Origin: Bacteriovoracaceae bacterium
Lineage (GTDB): Bacteria; Bdellovibrionota; Bacteriovoracia; Bacteriovoracales; Bacteriovoracaceae
DNA length: 34,246 bases
Assembly (NCBI GenBank): GCA_017858255.1
Contig: JAFMBV010000031.1
Location: 1-34,246, forward strand
Reading direction: 5' to 3'
Positions 33,123 through 34,246 of this stretch are shown here, one piece after another (within the stretch, counting starts at the first letter, position 1; the number at the start of each line of letters is the position of its first letter). The notes under the pieces are model-generated. The model had not been told where the DNA came from. It ran no database searches and saw only the letters and a program-made list of their open reading frames with translations. Made by a program: the position numbers and the translations under genes.

Positions 33123-34246
33123 ATGAAACGACCAAATTTGGCCAAAATAACGCTTTTTACAGCGTTCGCCCTAATGGGAAATCAATCTTGGGCCCAAGAT
33201 TATCAAGACCAAGATCTGCAAAGATTTTTAAAAGAATTTAAGGCCAATCCTTTGAAGGTAATGGAGCAAACACCTTTTAAAGAGTCTCTCGGACAAGCAC
33301 AGCAGAGAATCGTTATCCCAGAAGAGGCCATAAAAAATAATGCCTTCATTGAAGCAAAAGACCAGTTAAGAAGTCAGATTTGTAAAGAAGTTGAAGGTGT
33401 TGAGGTTTGTGCTGACCAACTCTCAGGTCGTGCGGGTATTCAAAATAATGATAGGGCCGAGGATCTTGTTGATCTTGGAAATAGAACGTTAAAAACTCTT
33501 TCGTCGATGGATAAAAAGGGCCTTCAGTCAGGGAAGTTAACAGTACGTCCTTGGTCTGATGATTATTGGGCCATTTATAAAGGCGTTCTTGCTCGTCGCT
33601 ATGCTGATTCAAACAAGACAGATGGGGAAGATTGGAAAGTTCATACGGACTTTGTAAGAGATAATAAGTCTGATCTATATATTGAAAGTGGCATGATCAG
33701 TGCTCTCTCACCTTCAGAAAAATATGACCTACTTGTAGGTGATAAAAATGAAACGCTCACAAAGAAAATGTTAAATGAAGGGCGCTCATACTATGAAAAC
33801 TCTGGAAAGGTTGAAACTTGGATGGGGATTTGCCATGGTTGGGCACCTGCTGCCTTTATGCTTGAGCGTCCAACAAATGTAGTCGAAGTCGTCGCTGCTG
33901 ATGGTAAAACAATGATTCCATTTTACCCATCTGATATTAAAGCTCTTGGTTCATTAGTTTGGGCCAATGTTCGTACCTATAATAATTTTTCTGGTGGTCG
34001 TTGTAATGCAAAAGACCCCAGTCGCGATGAAAAAACTGGTCGAATTATAGATCAAAATTGTTTTGATACAAATCCAGGTACATGGCATAAGGCAGTTGTT
34101 AATCAAATCGGTATCTCTGATCGCTCATTTGTAATCGATGCAACTTATGATTATGAAGTTTGGAACCAGCCAGTTTATGGTTACAGCTACCGTTATTATA
34201 ATCCGGAAACTTATGAAGTTTCTAAAGATGATTATAGTGAAGTGGC
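33123..34246 (+). CDS. Secreted transglutaminase-elicitor family protein (partial)
   Basis: The frame runs off the right edge, with 374 residues visible. ATG 33123 has GAGGAG five bases upstream. The signal peptide ends near QSWA24. The segment ETWMGICHGWAPAAFMLERP followed by the strand NVVEVV, and later PGTWHKAVVNQIG and SFVIDATYDYEVWNQPVYGY, fit the transglutaminase-elicitor (M81D) domain known from oomycete elicitors. A Cys237-His322-Asp339 triad can be proposed. It should cross-link or deamidate glutamine-containing proteins outside the cell, or act as a thiol protease of the same fold. Gap 32926-33122 shows no gene. The C-terminal end is not visible. Confidence 0.75.
   Translation, partial: MKRPNLAKITLFTAFALMGNQSWAQDYQDQDLQRFLKEFKANPLKVMEQTPFKESLGQAQQRIVIPEEAIKNNAFIEAKDQLRSQICKEVEGVEVCADQLSGRAGIQNNDRAEDLVDLGNRTLKTLSSMDKKGLQSGKLTVRPWSDDYWAIYKGVLARRYADSNKTDGEDWKVHTDFVRDNKSDLYIESGMISALSPSEKYDLLVGDKNETLTKKMLNEGRSYYENSGKVETWMGICHGWAPAAFMLERPTNVVEVVAADGKTMIPFYPSDIKALGSLVWANVRTYNNFSGGRCNAKDPSRDEKTGRIIDQNCFDTNPGTWHKAVVNQIGISDRSFVIDATYDYEVWNQPVYGYSYRYYNPETYEVSKDDYSEV

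Noticed and set aside
33346-33612. Minus-strand open frame
   Set aside because: It is the opposite strand of the transglutaminase-elicitor gene, with no start signal or protein-like features.
1-34246. tRNA, rRNA, CRISPR arrays, insertion sequences, phage genes
   Set aside because: No repeat-spacer pattern, transposase, integrase, terminal inverted repeats or RNA-gene signatures were seen on either strand.

Overview
The window is AT-rich bacterial chromosome, densely packed with genes for secreted and envelope proteins: trypsin-like proteases, a zinc metalloprotease, lipoproteins, outer-membrane barrels, a lysozyme-like enzyme and a transglutaminase-elicitor protein. Short intergenic gaps, the alpha-2-macroglobulin/pbpC pair, DUF4105, DUF3015 and the GLUG-type lipoprotein suggest a Gram-negative predatory bacterium of the Bdellovibrionota (Bacteriovorax/Halobacteriovorax-like). 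This is inferred from gene content and composition; no rRNA or tRNA gene is visible to confirm it.

Layout. 1-2.2 kb: the end of an unknown gene, a small secreted-protein gene without a start codon (minus strand), and a TPR-like regulator with two C-terminal winged helices. 2.2-8.5 kb (minus): a 1274-residue GLUG-repeat lipoprotein, a secreted S1 protease and a secreted HExxH metalloprotease. 8.7-10 kb: a DEAD-box RNA helicase behind a possible 9-codon leader. 10.3-18.8 kb: a 2044-residue alpha-2-macroglobulin with an unusual five-helix membrane domain, directly followed by penicillin-binding protein 1C. 19-20 kb: a small membrane peptide, a small coiled-coil protein and a two-domain PRC-barrel protein, perhaps an envelope-stress set. 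20.1-22.1 kb: a permuted papain-like (YiiX-type) protein and an S1 protease lipoprotein with a DUF1036-like tail.

22.1-25.2 kb (minus) holds the most interesting unit, a tight five-gene operon. In transcription order it encodes a DUF4266 lipoprotein ending in GGGCGCN, a DUF3570 outer-membrane barrel, a TlpA-like thioredoxin, an ApbE-type FMN transferase without a signal peptide, and a small winged-helix-like protein. The barrel carries a D-x-x-T-G-A-S sequence that fits the ApbE flavinylation motif. It may therefore be a flavinylated or metal-handling surface redox system, which remains a hypothesis.

25.2-28.4 kb (plus): a lysozyme-like protein, two secreted proteins of unknown function and a hotdog thioesterase, which overlaps tail-to-tail with a DUF2878 membrane protein. 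28.4-31.2 kb (minus): DUF3015, a clear terminator, then a DUF4105 protein (a family reported to include the lipoprotein N-acyltransferase Lnb) whose signal peptide is recovered only with a non-standard start codon, then DUF2878. 31.4-34.2 kb (plus): an orphan terminator, bacteriohemerythrin, a zinc-finger-like protein, a Nudix hydrolase and a truncated transglutaminase-elicitor protein at the edge.
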